DNA of 64,000 bases from Actinomycetales bacterium Actino_02 (GTDB lineage Bacteria > Actinomycetota > Actinomycetes > Propionibacteriales > Propionibacteriaceae), in the NCBI GenBank assembly GCA_001603275.1, contig LUYM01000023.1, positions 1 to 64,000 of the forward strand, written 5' to 3'. Of this stretch, positions 50,436 through 59,116 are shown in pieces. Made by a program: the position numbers and the translations under genes. Positions within the stretch are counted from its first letter, which is position 1; each line of letters starts with the position of its first letter. The notes beneath the pieces are model-generated. The model was not told the origin of the DNA and did no database searches. It saw nothing but the letters and a program-made list of their open reading frames with translations.

Positions 50436-50455
50436 GCGAGGGGCCGATCAGCGTT
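50429..50455 (+). promoter_or_regulatory. Candidate SigH-type autoregulatory promoter
   Basis: GGAATA (50429-50434) and CGTT (50452-50455) are 17 bases apart, about 90 bases upstream of the sigH ATG. This matches the GGAAYA ... GTT consensus of SigH/SigR promoters and implies a feedback loop. The -35 lies across the end of the SRAP gene. Confidence 0.6.
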
Positions 50456-50528
50456 TGAATGGCCGTGATCACAACAGCAGCTGAGCGTGGCGTAGCCGGT
50501 GGCGTCTTGGGCCGTCCGAGCCACCCGC

Positions 50529-50534
50529 TAGGCT
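50529..50534 (+). promoter_or_regulatory. Second, housekeeping-type -10 candidate for sigH
   Basis: TAGGCT stands eight bases before the ATG at 50543 and could give a leaderless basal transcript beside the SigH-dependent one. Confidence 0.3.
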
Positions 50535-50542
50535 CGTTCGTG

Positions 50543-51169
50543 ATGAACCTGCCGACCTTGCCAGACCAAGAGGTGGCGGTACCCGCTTTCAGCGAGACCG
50601 ACGCCGAGTTGTCCGCGCGGTTCGAGGCGGAGGCGTTGCCCTTCCTCGACCAGCTCTACGGTGCCGCGCTGCGGATGACCCGCAACCCGGCCGATGCCGA
50701 AGATGTCGTTCAGGAGGCCTACGCCAAGGCGTTCGCCTCGTTCCGCCAGTTCACGCCGGGCACCAATCTGAAGGCCTGGCTGTACCGGATTCTCACCAAC
50801 ACCTTCATCAACTCCTACCGCAAGCGTCAGCGCCAGCCGCAGACCTCCGGCCAGGAGGTCGAGGACTGGCAGTTGGCCCGGGCCGAGTCGCACACCTCCG
50901 ACGGGCTGCGCTCGGCCGAGATGGAGGCGCTGGATCGGATGCCGCATTCGGCGGTCACCGACGCCATGAACGCGCTGCCGGCCGACTTCCGACTGGCGGT
51001 GTATCTGGCCGATGTCGAGGGCTTCTCCTACAAGGAGATCGCCGAGATCATGGGCACCCCGATCGGTACTGTGATGTCCCGGCTCAACCGCGGACGCACC
51101 CAGTTGCGTAATCGGCTGGCCGACTTCGCTGTGGAGCAGGGCCTGATCGATCGGAGTGGCGATGAGTGA
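50543..51169 (+). CDS. sigH: Stress-response ECF sigma factor SigH/SigR
   Basis: A 208-residue group 4 sigma factor. Region 2 has [34 protein letters not shown] and [20 protein letters not shown]. Region 4 has [46 protein letters not shown]. It directs the thiol-oxidative and heat stress regulon (thioredoxin, mycothiol genes). The ATG at 50543 agrees with SigH homologues. It overlaps rshA by eight bases, the usual sigma/anti-sigma coupling. Confidence 0.93.
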   Translation: MNLPTLPDQEVAVPAFSETDAELSARFEAEALPFLDQLYGAALRMTRNPADAEDVVQEAYAKAFASFRQFTPGTNLKAWLYRILTNTFINSYRKRQRQPQTSGQEVEDWQLARAESHTSDGLRSAEMEALDRMPHSAVTDAMNALPADFRLAVYLADVEGFSYKEIAEIMGTPIGTVMSRLNRGRTQLRNRLADFAVEQGLIDRSGDE

Positions 51170-51428
51170 GCACCGCCACGACCTCCACGATTGCAGCTCG
51201 GTGATCGAGCAGGTCTACGCCTTCCACGACCACGAACTGAGCGCTGAAGAGGCCGACGAGATCCGCGAGCACCTGATGGCCTGCGAACCCTGCCTGGATC
51301 GATTCCAGGTCGAGGAGGCCATGCGGATGCTGATCCGTCGCTGTTGCCGCGAGGATCTGGCCCCCGAGGGACTGCGGGTACGGATCCAGGCGAGCTTCAC
51401 CGAACAGGTCGAGGTCGAGTCAGACTAG
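51162..51428 (+). CDS. rshA: Zinc-containing redox-sensing anti-sigma factor RshA/RsrA
   Basis: An 88-residue ZAS-family protein. The HxxxCxxC motif is H37-LMA-C41-EP-C44; Cys11 early in the chain ([20 protein letters not shown]) supplies the further ligand. Thiol oxidation releases zinc and frees SigH. The ATG at 51162 is preferred over GTG 51156. It is co-transcribed with sigH and followed by a strong terminator. Confidence 0.92.
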   Translation: MSEHRHDLHDCSSVIEQVYAFHDHELSAEEADEIREHLMACEPCLDRFQVEEAMRMLIRRCCREDLAPEGLRVRIQASFTEQVEVESD

Positions 51429-51453
51429 CCGCCGCTACCACGCGCACAAGCAA

Positions 51454-51483
51454 CGAGCCCCCGCCGTGATCGGCGAGGGCTCG
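51454..51483. terminator. Bidirectional terminator between rshA and bL37
   Basis: CGAGCCC/GGGCTCG (51454-51460 with 51477-51483) and inner CGCCG/CGGCG (51462-51466 with 51471-51475), one mismatch and a TGAT loop. It serves the two convergent genes. Confidence 0.8.
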
Positions 51484-51504
51484 ATGTGTTCGAACAGGCG
51501 AGCG

Positions 51505-51579
51505 TCAGGCGTTCGGGCGCTTGCCGTGGTTGGCGCTGTTCTTCCTGCGGGAACGGCGCTTGCGGCCACCCTTACCCAT
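51505..51579 (-). CDS. Ribosomal protein bL37 (24 residues)
   Basis: The complete product is a 24-residue Arg/Lys-rich peptide starting MGKGGRKRRS and ending SANHGKRPNA. It matches the actinobacterial 50S protein bL37 described from mycobacterial ribosome structures (MAKRGRKKR...ANHGKRPNA, from memory). GAGGAG stands eight bases before the ATG, and a TACGAT -10 lies 13 bases upstream of it. It is below the length used by most gene finders. The position between rshA and pdtaS is its own small transcription unit. Confidence 0.9.
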   Translation of the reverse strand: MGKGGRKRRSRRKNSANHGKRPNA

Positions 51580-51592
51580 CTCGGTCTCCTCG

Positions 51593-51598
51593 ATCGTA
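51593..51598 (-). promoter_or_regulatory. Candidate -10 element of the bL37 gene
   Basis: TACGAT on the minus strand, 13 bases before the ATG, leaves just room for the GAGGAG ribosome binding site. Confidence 0.4.
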
Positions 51599-51670
51599 TC
51601 GACGTGCGGCGTCGGTTGACGCGAGAACCCATTCTGCCAGTCACGACAGCAGTGTTCCAACTTGGGTAAG

Positions 51671-51676
51671 TAGGGT
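51671..51676 (+). promoter_or_regulatory. Candidate -10 element of pdtaS
   Basis: TAGGGT is followed by seven bases and the ATG at 51684, supporting that start and a leaderless mRNA. Confidence 0.45.
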
Positions 51677-51683
51677 GTGCCTC

Positions 51684-53135
51684 ATGCGTAACCGGGATCG
51701 AGTGATGGCCGAGCACTGTGACCTCAGTGAGACCGATCGAGCCTGGCTCGATCAACTCATGGATGAGTGGTCACTGCTGGCCGATCTGGCTTTCGCAGAT
51801 CTGATCTTGTGGGTTCCCGGCGTGGACGACAACATCTTCTGGGCCTGCGGCCAGGTCCGTCCGGCCACCGGACCGACCTCGCTGGAGGACGACGTCGTCG
51901 GCGAGGACATCAGCTACGACCCAGAACACCTGGTCACCGAGGCGTATCTCTCCGGTGAGATCTGCCACACCAGCGGGAACAAGCTGCACGCCGGCATCCC
52001 GGTGGACGTGACCGCCATCCCGATCATGGACGACGAGCGCTGCGTGGCTGTGGTGGAGATGCACACCAACCAGATGGGCGTCCGCGCCCCGGGGGCGCTC
52101 GAGGACGCCTACCTGGAGGCCGCACAGGTGCTGACCGGCATGGTGCACCACCATCAGTTCCCGCTGGGCGGCGAGCGGCGGGTGCCGTGGGTCTCCCCGC
52201 GGGTCGGAGACGGCATGCTGCGGGTCAACGCCAACGGGATGATCTCCTACGCCAGCCCGAATGCGATGAGCGCCTACCGGCGGCTCGGTCTGACCAGCGA
52301 TCTGTACGGCGAGGACTTCGTCACCGTCACCAAGTCCTTGCTGAAGGAGCGTGGTCCGGTGGAGCGGCCGCTGGCCGCCAGCTTGGCCGGACGCGGCTCG
52401 GCCGAGGCGGATCTGGAGTCGCCCACGGCGAACGTCCGACTCCGGGTGCTGCCGCTGATCAAGGACGCCCAGCCGGACGGTCTGCTGGTGCTCTGTCGGG
52501 ACACCACCGAGCTCCGCTCCCGTGAGCGCCAGTTGGTCACCAAGGACGCCACCATCCGCGAGATCCACCATCGGGTGAAGAACAACCTGCAGACCGTGGC
52601 CGCGCTGCTGCGGCTGCAGGCGCGGCGGATCTCCTCGCCGGAGGCCAAGGGCGCGCTGAACGATGCCATGAAGCGGGTCGCTGCGATCGCCGTGGTCCAC
52701 GAGATCCTCAGCCAGGACTTCGACTCGACCGTGTTCTTCGACGACGTCGCCGACCGGCTGCTGCGCATGGTCGGCGATGTCGCCGCCACCGGCGGCAAGG
52801 TGAGGATGATCCGGCAGGGCTCGTTCGGTTCCGTGCCTGCCGATGTGGCCACCAGCCTGTCGCTGGTGTTGACCGAGATCTGCCAGAACGCCGTTGAGCA
52901 CGGCCTGAAGGACACCTCCGGTGAGGTGTACGTCCGGCCGAGTCAGGTCGACGGCATGCTGGTCGTCGAGGTGGAGAACCACGGCGAGCCGCTGCCGCCG
53001 GACTTCACGATCGCCGGGTCGAACAGCTTGGGCCTGTCGATCGTCAGCACGCTGGTGGCTGATTTGAAGGGTGAATTCAGCCTGGCGTCCGATGACGAAC
53101 GCACGGTGGCGACTGTCCGGGTGCCGCTGAGCTGA
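51684..53135 (+). CDS. pdtaS: PdtaS-type sensor histidine kinase
   Basis: A 483-residue soluble kinase with an N-terminal GAF-like domain (EWSLLADLAFADLILWVPG), a PAS domain (LRVNANGMISYASPNAMSAYRRLG), the HisKA_2 dimerisation helix (IREIHHRVKNNLQTVAALLRLQ, phospho-acceptor among His295/296) and an HATPase_c domain (LTEICQNAVEHGL, GLSIVSTLVADL). In mycobacteria PdtaS phosphorylates the antiterminator PdtaR; a pdtaR gene is not in the window. Placement between sigH-rshA and whiB1 matches other actinobacteria. The ATG at 51705 is an alternative start. Confidence 0.9.
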   Translation: MRNRDRVMAEHCDLSETDRAWLDQLMDEWSLLADLAFADLILWVPGVDDNIFWACGQVRPATGPTSLEDDVVGEDISYDPEHLVTEAYLSGEICHTSGNKLHAGIPVDVTAIPIMDDERCVAVVEMHTNQMGVRAPGALEDAYLEAAQVLTGMVHHHQFPLGGERRVPWVSPRVGDGMLRVNANGMISYASPNAMSAYRRLGLTSDLYGEDFVTVTKSLLKERGPVERPLAASLAGRGSAEADLESPTANVRLRVLPLIKDAQPDGLLVLCRDTTELRSRERQLVTKDATIREIHHRVKNNLQTVAALLRLQARRISSPEAKGALNDAMKRVAAIAVVHEILSQDFDSTVFFDDVADRLLRMVGDVAATGGKVRMIRQGSFGSVPADVATSLSLVLTEICQNAVEHGLKDTSGEVYVRPSQVDGMLVVEVENHGEPLPPDFTIAGSNSLGLSIVSTLVADLKGEFSLASDDERTVATVRVPLS

Positions 53136-53138
53136 ACC

Positions 53139-53390
53139 TCAGTTGTTGCGGACCCGCATCCGGGCCGCCCGGCGCTTCATGGCGCGGCGTTCGTCCTCGC
53201 TGAGGCCACCCCAAACGCCGTGATCCTGACCAGCATCCAGGGCCCACTGCAGGCAGGCTTCGCGTACGTCGCAGCGGCGGCAGACCTTCTTGGCCTCCGC
53301 AATCTGCATGAGTGCCGGGCCGGTGTTACCGATCGGGAAGAACAACTCCGGATCCTCGGTCAGGCAGGCTGCGCGATGGCGCCAGTCCAT
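53139..53390 (-). CDS. whiB1: Transcription factor WhiB1
   Basis: An 83-residue Wbl protein with [4Fe-4S] ligands Cys9, Cys37, Cys40 and Cys46, the GVWGG turn (58-62) and the basic C-terminal tail KRRAARMRVRN. WhiB1 binds the primary sigma factor and responds to nitric oxide; it is essential in mycobacteria. The ATG at 53390 has GAGGAG upstream. It converges with pdtaS, leaving three bases between the stops. Confidence 0.95.
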   Translation of the reverse strand: MDWRHRAACLTEDPELFFPIGNTGPALMQIAEAKKVCRRCDVREACLQWALDAGQDHGVWGGLSEDERRAMKRRAARMRVRNN

Positions 53391-53583
53391 GAACTACCCA
53401 CTCCTCATACTTGGTGAAGCCGCGAGTTGCGAGCGAACGCACTCAGGCGCGCCATCCTTCCGGCCCGCGTCACAGCCTCATAACTTTAGCGTGCTCAGCC
53501 AAGATACGCACTGATTTTGCACGCCTTGCCACCAACTTGCGCTTGTGGCGAACTGATTCACAAGGTCAGTTGGGTACTTGACA

Positions 53584-56500
53584 CTAGTCGCCCAGCGCCT
53601 TGTCCAAGAGCTCGGCTTCCTGTGCCTGGTGTGCCTTGACCGACCCGACCGAGGGTGCGGACGCCGCCCGCCGAGTCACGCCGCGCAGGTTCAACTGGTA
53701 CCCCGGGATCGCCTCGGCAATCGCCTGTGGCAAGTGCAGTTGCAGGAACCACCACGCTCCCTGATTCTCCGGCTCGTCCTGCACCCAACGGATGTCGCTC
53801 ACCTGCGGGTACTTGGCCAGCTCGGCGGCAAGCTCGGGCGTGGGCAGCGGGTAGAGCCGCTCCAAGGACAGGATCGCCACCTGTTCGTTCAGGCCGGCCC
53901 TCTCGCGGGCAGCGATCAGCTCCCAGCGGATCTTGCCCGAGCAGAGCAGGATCCGGCGCACCTTGCTCGGGTCGGTGATCGTCGGATCGCCCTGGGCCGG
54001 ACGCCACTTGCCCTGGGTGAACTCCTCGACCGGCGAGACTGCCATCTTGTGCCGCAGCATCGACTTGGGGGTCGCGATCACCACCGGGCGGTGCCAGTTC
54101 ACGTAGGCGTGAGTGCGCAGCAGATGGAAGTAGCTGGCCGGGGTGGACGGATGGCAGACCGCCAGCGCACCTTCGGAGCACAGGGTGAGCCAGCGTTCGA
54201 TCCGGGCCGACGAATGGTCCGGTCCCTGGCCTTCGTAGCCGTGGGGGAGCAGCAGCACCACGCCCGACTTCTGGGTCCACTTCGCGTTGCCGGCGGCGAT
54301 GAACTCGTCGGCGATGGTCTGGGCGCCATTGGCGAAGTCGCCGAACTGGGCCTCCCACAACACCATGGCATCGGGTGCGGCCACCGAGTAGCCGTACTCG
54401 AAGCCCATCCCGGCGTACTCACTGAGCAGCGAGTCGAACACGTAGAACGAGCCCTGATCCTCGCTGAGGTGCTTCAGCGGCACATACGACTCGGCGCTGA
54501 CCCGATCCACCACGGCGGCGAAACGCTGGCTGAAGGTGCCGCGGCGCGTGTCCTGTCCGACCAGGCGAACCGGGCGTCCCTCCATCATCAGCGAGCCCAG
54601 CGCCAGCAACTCGGCAGTGGCCCAGTCGATCGGGCCCTTCCTGATCGCTTCGGCGCGACGCTCGAGCTGCGGAAGAACCTTGGGATGGACGGCGAAACCC
54701 TCCGGGAAGCGCAGGTGGGCGGCCGCAATGGACTCCATCTGCTCCGGCGTGATCGCGGTGCCCTGGTCCTTGCCGAGCTTGGCCGGGTAGTAGGGCGTCT
54801 TCGGCTCCTCAACCGGCCCGGTGGCCGCCTCGCGGACCTCCTTGAACACGCCTTCGAGGCGTTCGCGGAATCGGCCCAGCACCTGATCGGCATCGTCGGT
54901 AGTGATGTCGCCACGGCCGATCAGGGCCTCGGTGTAGAGCTTGCGGACGCTGCGCTTCTGCTCGATCAGGTCGTACATCTGCGGCTGGGTGAAGCTCGGG
55001 TCGTCGCCCTCGTTGTGGCCGCGGCGCCGGTAGCAGACCAGATCGACCACGACATCGCGTCCGAACCGCTGCCGGTAGTCGAAGGCCACCTGGGCGACCC
55101 GGGCCACCGCCTCGGGGTCGTCGCCGTTGACGTGGAAGACCGGGATCTGGAAGCCCTTGGCCACGTCGGTGGCGTAGACACTGGAGCGAGAGTCCATGGG
55201 GGCGGTGGTGAAGCCGACCTGGTTGTTCACCACGAGGTGGATCGTGCCGCCGGTCTTGAAGGCGCGCAGCTGGCTCATCTGCAGGGTCTCGTACACGACG
55301 CCCTGTCCGGCGAAGGACGCATCGCCATGCAGCAGGACGGCCATCACCGGCCAGTCCGGACGCTTGCCGATCCGGTCGATCTTGGCGCGGACGATGCCCT
55401 CGACGACCGGATTGACCGCCTCCAGGTGAGATGGGTTGGCCGCCACCGACGTCTTGATCACCCGTCCGCTGGCCGCGGTGAACTCGCCCTCGGCACCCAG
55501 GTGGTACTTCACGTCGCCGCTGCCGGTTTGCAGCCGAGGATCGTAGTTGCCCTGGAACTCACGGAAGATCTGGGCATAGGACTTACCGACGATGTTGGCC
55601 AGGACGTTCAAGCGGCCGCGGTGCGGCATGCCGATCACGACTTCCTCGACGGCGTCGTCGGCGGCCTGCTCGCAGAGCTCGTCGAGGAACACGATGGCCG
55701 ACTCGCCGCCCTCAAGGGAGAACCGCTTCTGGCCGACGAACTTGGTCTGCAGGAAGGTCTCGAAGACCTCGGCCTCGTTCAGCCGATCCAGGATTCGCAG
55801 ATGCTCTTCCTTCGGCCACGGCTGGAACGATTGCTCGAAGCGGTCCTGGATCCAGGTGCGCTGAGTGTTGTCGGAGATGTGCATGTACTCCACGCCGACC
55901 GTGCGGCAGTAGGAGTCACGCAGTCGAACCAGGATCTCGCGCAGCGGAAGCACCTGGCCGTTCAGGCCGCCGAAGCCGCCCACTGGGAACTCCCGATCCA
56001 GGTCCCACAAGGTCAAACCGTGGAACTCCAGGGTCAGCTCGGGGTGGCTGCGCTGCCGGTACTCCAGCGGATCGATGTCGGCCATGTAATGGCCCAGATT
56101 GCGATAGGCGGAGATCAGCGAGAACACCCGGGCGCTGCGGGGGATCGAACCGAGCTTCTCGTCGCTGATGTCGTTGGCCCAACGGATCGGGGTGTACGGC
56201 ACCCGCAGCGAGTCGAAGATCTCGTCGTAGAAGTCGTGCTTGCCGATCAGCAGTTCGTGGATCCGCTTGAGGAACTCCCCGGACTGGGCGCCCTGAATCA
56301 CCCGGTGGTCGTAGGTCGAAGTGAGCGTGGTCACCTTCGAGATGGCCAGCTGGTTGATCCGGGCACTGCTGGCGCCCTGGAACTCCGGCGGGTAGTCGAT
56401 CGACCCCACGCCAAGGATCACGCCTTGTCCGGCCATCAACCGCGGCACCGAATGGTTGGTGCCCAGGCCGCCGGGGTTGGTCAGCGATGCCGTGGTGCCG

Positions 56501-57324
56501 GCGAAGTCGTCCACGCCGAGGGAGCCCTCGCGGGCACGGACGACGAGCCGCTCGTAGGCATTCCAGAAGCCGGCGAAGTCGAGATCCTCGCAGTGCTTGA
56601 TATTGGGGACGAGCAGCTGCCGAGTTCCATCGGGACGCTTGGAGTCGATGGCCAGACCCAGGTTGATCGTCGGCGGAGTGACCAGGTTCGGCTTGCCGTT
56701 GATCAGCTCGTAGGAGTTGTTCATCTCCGGGATGGCCTTGAGCGCCTGGACCATGGCCCAGCCGATCAGGTGAGTGAAGGAGACCTTGCCGCCGGTGCTG
56801 CGGGCCAGGTGGGTGTTGATCATCTCGCGCTGGTCGATGACCAGCTTCATCGGCACCTCGCGGACGCTGGTCGCGGTGGGCACGCTCAGCGAGACGTCCA
56901 TGTTCGCGGCGGTGCGGGCCGGGGCACCGCGCAACGGCGTCTTGATCGGCTCGGTGGCGGTCTTGGTGACCGGCTGCGGGCTGCGCGGTCGGTCGGCCGA
57001 GACGCCGCGACCCGAACCGGGTCCCTCCGGGCTGGCATGCCCCTGCGACTCCGGTGCCGGCTCGGCGGCGGGCGCGATGTGAGCGGCCGGAGCCGCCGGC
57101 GCAGGTGCCGCGGGGACCGGGCTTGGGGTGGGCGTCGGCGCCGCCGGGGGTGCGGCCGCCGCCGGGGCGTCCGGCTTCTCGGCTGCGAAGTACGCCGCCC
57201 AGGCTGGTTCTACCGATGTGGGATCAGTCCGGTACTGCTCGCGCAGTTCCTCGATCAACCAATCGTTGGCCCCGAATTCGTCGCCCGTGGCGGACGGCGC
57301 GGTCTTTCGCGGCGCTTGAGTCAC
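53584..57324 (-). CDS. kgd: Multifunctional 2-oxoglutarate dehydrogenase/decarboxylase Kgd
   Basis: A 1246-residue TCA-cycle enzyme. The N-terminal segment DEFGANDWLIEELREQYRTDP is followed by a Pro/Ala linker, an E2-like acyltransferase domain with YDHRVIQGAQSGEFL, then the thiamine-diphosphate E1 domain (MPHRGRLNVLANIV, GDASFAGQGVVYETLQMSQL, NNQVGFTT) and a transketolase-like C-terminal part (GYEGQGPDHSSARIERWL). Actinobacteria use this fusion in place of separate SucA/SucB. The GTG at 57324 has AGGAGA upstream. Confidence 0.95.
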   Translation of the reverse strand: MTQAPRKTAPSATGDEFGANDWLIEELREQYRTDPTSVEPAWAAYFAAEKPDAPAAAAPPAAPTPTPSPVPAAPAPAAPAAHIAPAAEPAPESQGHASPEGPGSGRGVSADRPRSPQPVTKTATEPIKTPLRGAPARTAANMDVSLSVPTATSVREVPMKLVIDQREMINTHLARSTGGKVSFTHLIGWAMVQALKAIPEMNNSYELINGKPNLVTPPTINLGLAIDSKRPDGTRQLLVPNIKHCEDLDFAGFWNAYERLVVRAREGSLGVDDFAGTTASLTNPGGLGTNHSVPRLMAGQGVILGVGSIDYPPEFQGASSARINQLAISKVTTLTSTYDHRVIQGAQSGEFLKRIHELLIGKHDFYDEIFDSLRVPYTPIRWANDISDEKLGSIPRSARVFSLISAYRNLGHYMADIDPLEYRQRSHPELTLEFHGLTLWDLDREFPVGGFGGLNGQVLPLREILVRLRDSYCRTVGVEYMHISDNTQRTWIQDRFEQSFQPWPKEEHLRILDRLNEAEVFETFLQTKFVGQKRFSLEGGESAIVFLDELCEQAADDAVEEVVIGMPHRGRLNVLANIVGKSYAQIFREFQGNYDPRLQTGSGDVKYHLGAEGEFTAASGRVIKTSVAANPSHLEAVNPVVEGIVRAKIDRIGKRPDWPVMAVLLHGDASFAGQGVVYETLQMSQLRAFKTGGTIHLVVNNQVGFTTAPMDSRSSVYATDVAKGFQIPVFHVNGDDPEAVARVAQVAFDYRQRFGRDVVVDLVCYRRRGHNEGDDPSFTQPQMYDLIEQKRSVRKLYTEALIGRGDITTDDADQVLGRFRERLEGVFKEVREAATGPVEEPKTPYYPAKLGKDQGTAITPEQMESIAAAHLRFPEGFAVHPKVLPQLERRAEAIRKGPIDWATAELLALGSLMMEGRPVRLVGQDTRRGTFSQRFAAVVDRVSAESYVPLKHLSEDQGSFYVFDSLLSEYAGMGFEYGYSVAAPDAMVLWEAQFGDFANGAQTIADEFIAAGNAKWTQKSGVVLLLPHGYEGQGPDHSSARIERWLTLCSEGALAVCHPSTPASYFHLLRTHAYVNWHRPVVIATPKSMLRHKMAVSPVEEFTQGKWRPAQGDPTITDPSKVRRILLCSGKIRWELIAARERAGLNEQVAILSLERLYPLPTPELAAELAKYPQVSDIRWVQDEPENQGAWWFLQLHLPQAIAEAIPGYQLNLRGVTRRAASAPSVGSVKAHQAQEAELLDKALGD

Positions 57325-57461
57325 TTTGGCTATCTCCTATGGCGGCATCGATGCACTTCCGCTCGATGGTACTCACCACAGGGCCACCGACGCGGTCGCC
57401 ATAGGGGGTAATTGGAATAGGAAAGAGCTAAGCATTTTGGCCAAGGCCTGCACTGCTTGGG

Positions 57462-57533
57462 CGCCCCCGGCGCGATTCGAACGCGCGCTCCCGCCTCCGG
57501 AGGGCGGTGCTCTATCCCCTGAGCTACGGGGGC
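57462..57533 (-). tRNA. tRNA-Arg (CCG)
   Basis: A 72-base cloverleaf on the minus strand: acceptor GCCCCCG/CGGGGGC, D-arm GCTCAGGGGATAGAGC, anticodon arm CCGCC-CTCCGGA-GGCGG reading CCG, T-arm GCGCG-TTCGAAT-CGCGC, discriminator G. CCA is not encoded. Confidence 0.93.
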
Positions 57534-57697
57534 CCGGCCCACGTGGGCCGAAGAGGACTCTAGCAAACCGCGGCCCCAGAAGCCGCATCGCCAACGCGCG
57601 TGGCCGAATGCGGATGCGGCCGTCTGGCGTGTCGCGGGTCGTCCAGATCCGGCTGCACCGCCGGTGTCGAGGCCCTTGATCTGGCACAGTTGCGGCC

Positions 57698-59116
57698 ATG
57701 ACCCACATGCACGTTGCCGGCGCGATCCACGCCGACGTCGCCTCACCGGCACCGGTGTGGCTGACGCGGCCTGACGACGTCAACGAGCTGACTACCAAGC
57801 TGTGGAGCAGCAACACCACACGCGAGGCGGACGGGGTCATTTCGATCGGCGGCGTCCGGCTCACCGAGCTGGCCGAACAGGTCGGCACGCCGGCCTACGT
57901 GATCGACGAAGCCGACTTTCGAGAGCGGGCCCGCACCTGGCGGGAAGCCTTCGAAGGCTGGACGCTGTACTACGCCAGCAAGGCCTTCATTTCGACGATG
58001 GTGGCTCGCTGGCTGGCCGAGGAAGGTCTCAGCGTCGACGTTGCCTCGCTGGGTGAGCTGACGGTGGCGCTGCGCGGTGGCGTCGACCCGGCCCGGATCG
58101 CGCATCACGGCAACAACAAGTCCGACGCCGAACTGCGGGTCTCGCTGACCAGCGGGGTGGGCCGCATCGTTGTGGACTCCTCCGACGAGATCACCCGGTT
58201 GGAGCGGCTGTGTGCCGAACTGGGCGTCACCGCCAAGGTGATGGTCCGGGTGACCACCGGCGTCGAGGCGCACACCCACGAGTACATCGCCACGGCACAC
58301 GAAGATCAGAAGTTCGGCTTCTCGATTGGTGGCGGCCAGGCGCTGGTGGCGCTGTTCCGCTGTCAGAACAGCCCGCACCTGGAACTGCTCGGGGTGCACT
58401 CCCACATCGGTAGCCAGATCTTCGACACCAACGGCTTCGAGGTGGCTGCCCGGCGGACGCTCAAGCTGTTCGCCCAGTTCCGGGAGGCGACCGGCCAGGA
58501 GCTTCCCGAGTTGGATCTGGGCGGTGGCTTCGGCATCGCCTACACCAAGGAGGACACCCCGTCGACGGCGGCCGATCTGGCGGCCGGGCTGCGCGAGATC
58601 GTCCGGCACGAGTGCGCGGGCTATGGGCTGACCATTCCCCGGTTGTCGATCGAGCCGGGTCGTGCCCTGATCGGTCCGGCCGGGACGGCGCTGTACCGGG
58701 TCGGCACCGTGAAGCCGGTCGAGCTCGGATCGGGCTTCAGCCGCCGCTACCTGTCAGTGGACGGCGGGATGAGCGACAACATCCGTCCGGCGCTGTACGC
58801 CGCGGAGTACTCCGCGGCGCTGGCCAACCGCACCTCGACGGCCGAGCCGGTGATCTCCCGGGTTGTGGGTGTGCATTGCGAGGGTGGCGACATCCTGGTC
58901 CGCAACGAGTTCCTGCCCGGAGACACCGGGGTTGGGGATCTGCTCGCCGTGCCGGCGTCGGGCGCCTACAGCCGGGCCATGGCCAGCAACTACAATCACA
59001 CGCCAAGGCCGCCGGTGGTCGCAGTGAACAACGGTCGGATCACCACCATCCTGCGCCGAGAGACGCTGGACGATCTGCTCGCGCTGGATGCCGGGCTGGA
59101 GAAGAGCGAGTCATGA
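57698..59116 (+). CDS. lysA: Diaminopimelate decarboxylase LysA
   Basis: A 472-residue PLP enzyme for the last step of lysine synthesis. TLYYASKAFIS carries the PLP Lys; HHGNNKSDAEL, LLGVHSHIGSQIFD, LDLGGGFGI, IEPGRALIGPAG and GVHCEGGDIL (active-site Cys-Glu of the second subunit) follow. The first 45 residues are a variable extension; in-frame starts inside it are possible. The stop overlaps hom as ATGA. Confidence 0.93.
   Translation: MTHMHVAGAIHADVASPAPVWLTRPDDVNELTTKLWSSNTTREADGVISIGGVRLTELAEQVGTPAYVIDEADFRERARTWREAFEGWTLYYASKAFISTMVARWLAEEGLSVDVASLGELTVALRGGVDPARIAHHGNNKSDAELRVSLTSGVGRIVVDSSDEITRLERLCAELGVTAKVMVRVTTGVEAHTHEYIATAHEDQKFGFSIGGGQALVALFRCQNSPHLELLGVHSHIGSQIFDTNGFEVAARRTLKLFAQFREATGQELPELDLGGGFGIAYTKEDTPSTAADLAAGLREIVRHECAGYGLTIPRLSIEPGRALIGPAGTALYRVGTVKPVELGSGFSRRYLSVDGGMSDNIRPALYAAEYSAALANRTSTAEPVISRVVGVHCEGGDILVRNEFLPGDTGVGDLLAVPASGAYSRAMASNYNHTPRPPVVAVNNGRITTILRRETLDDLLALDAGLEKSES

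Noticed and set aside
53578-57411. Very long open frame antisense to kgd
   Set aside because: It mirrors the high-G+C codon pattern of kgd, has no family motifs, and kgd is complete with all its domains.
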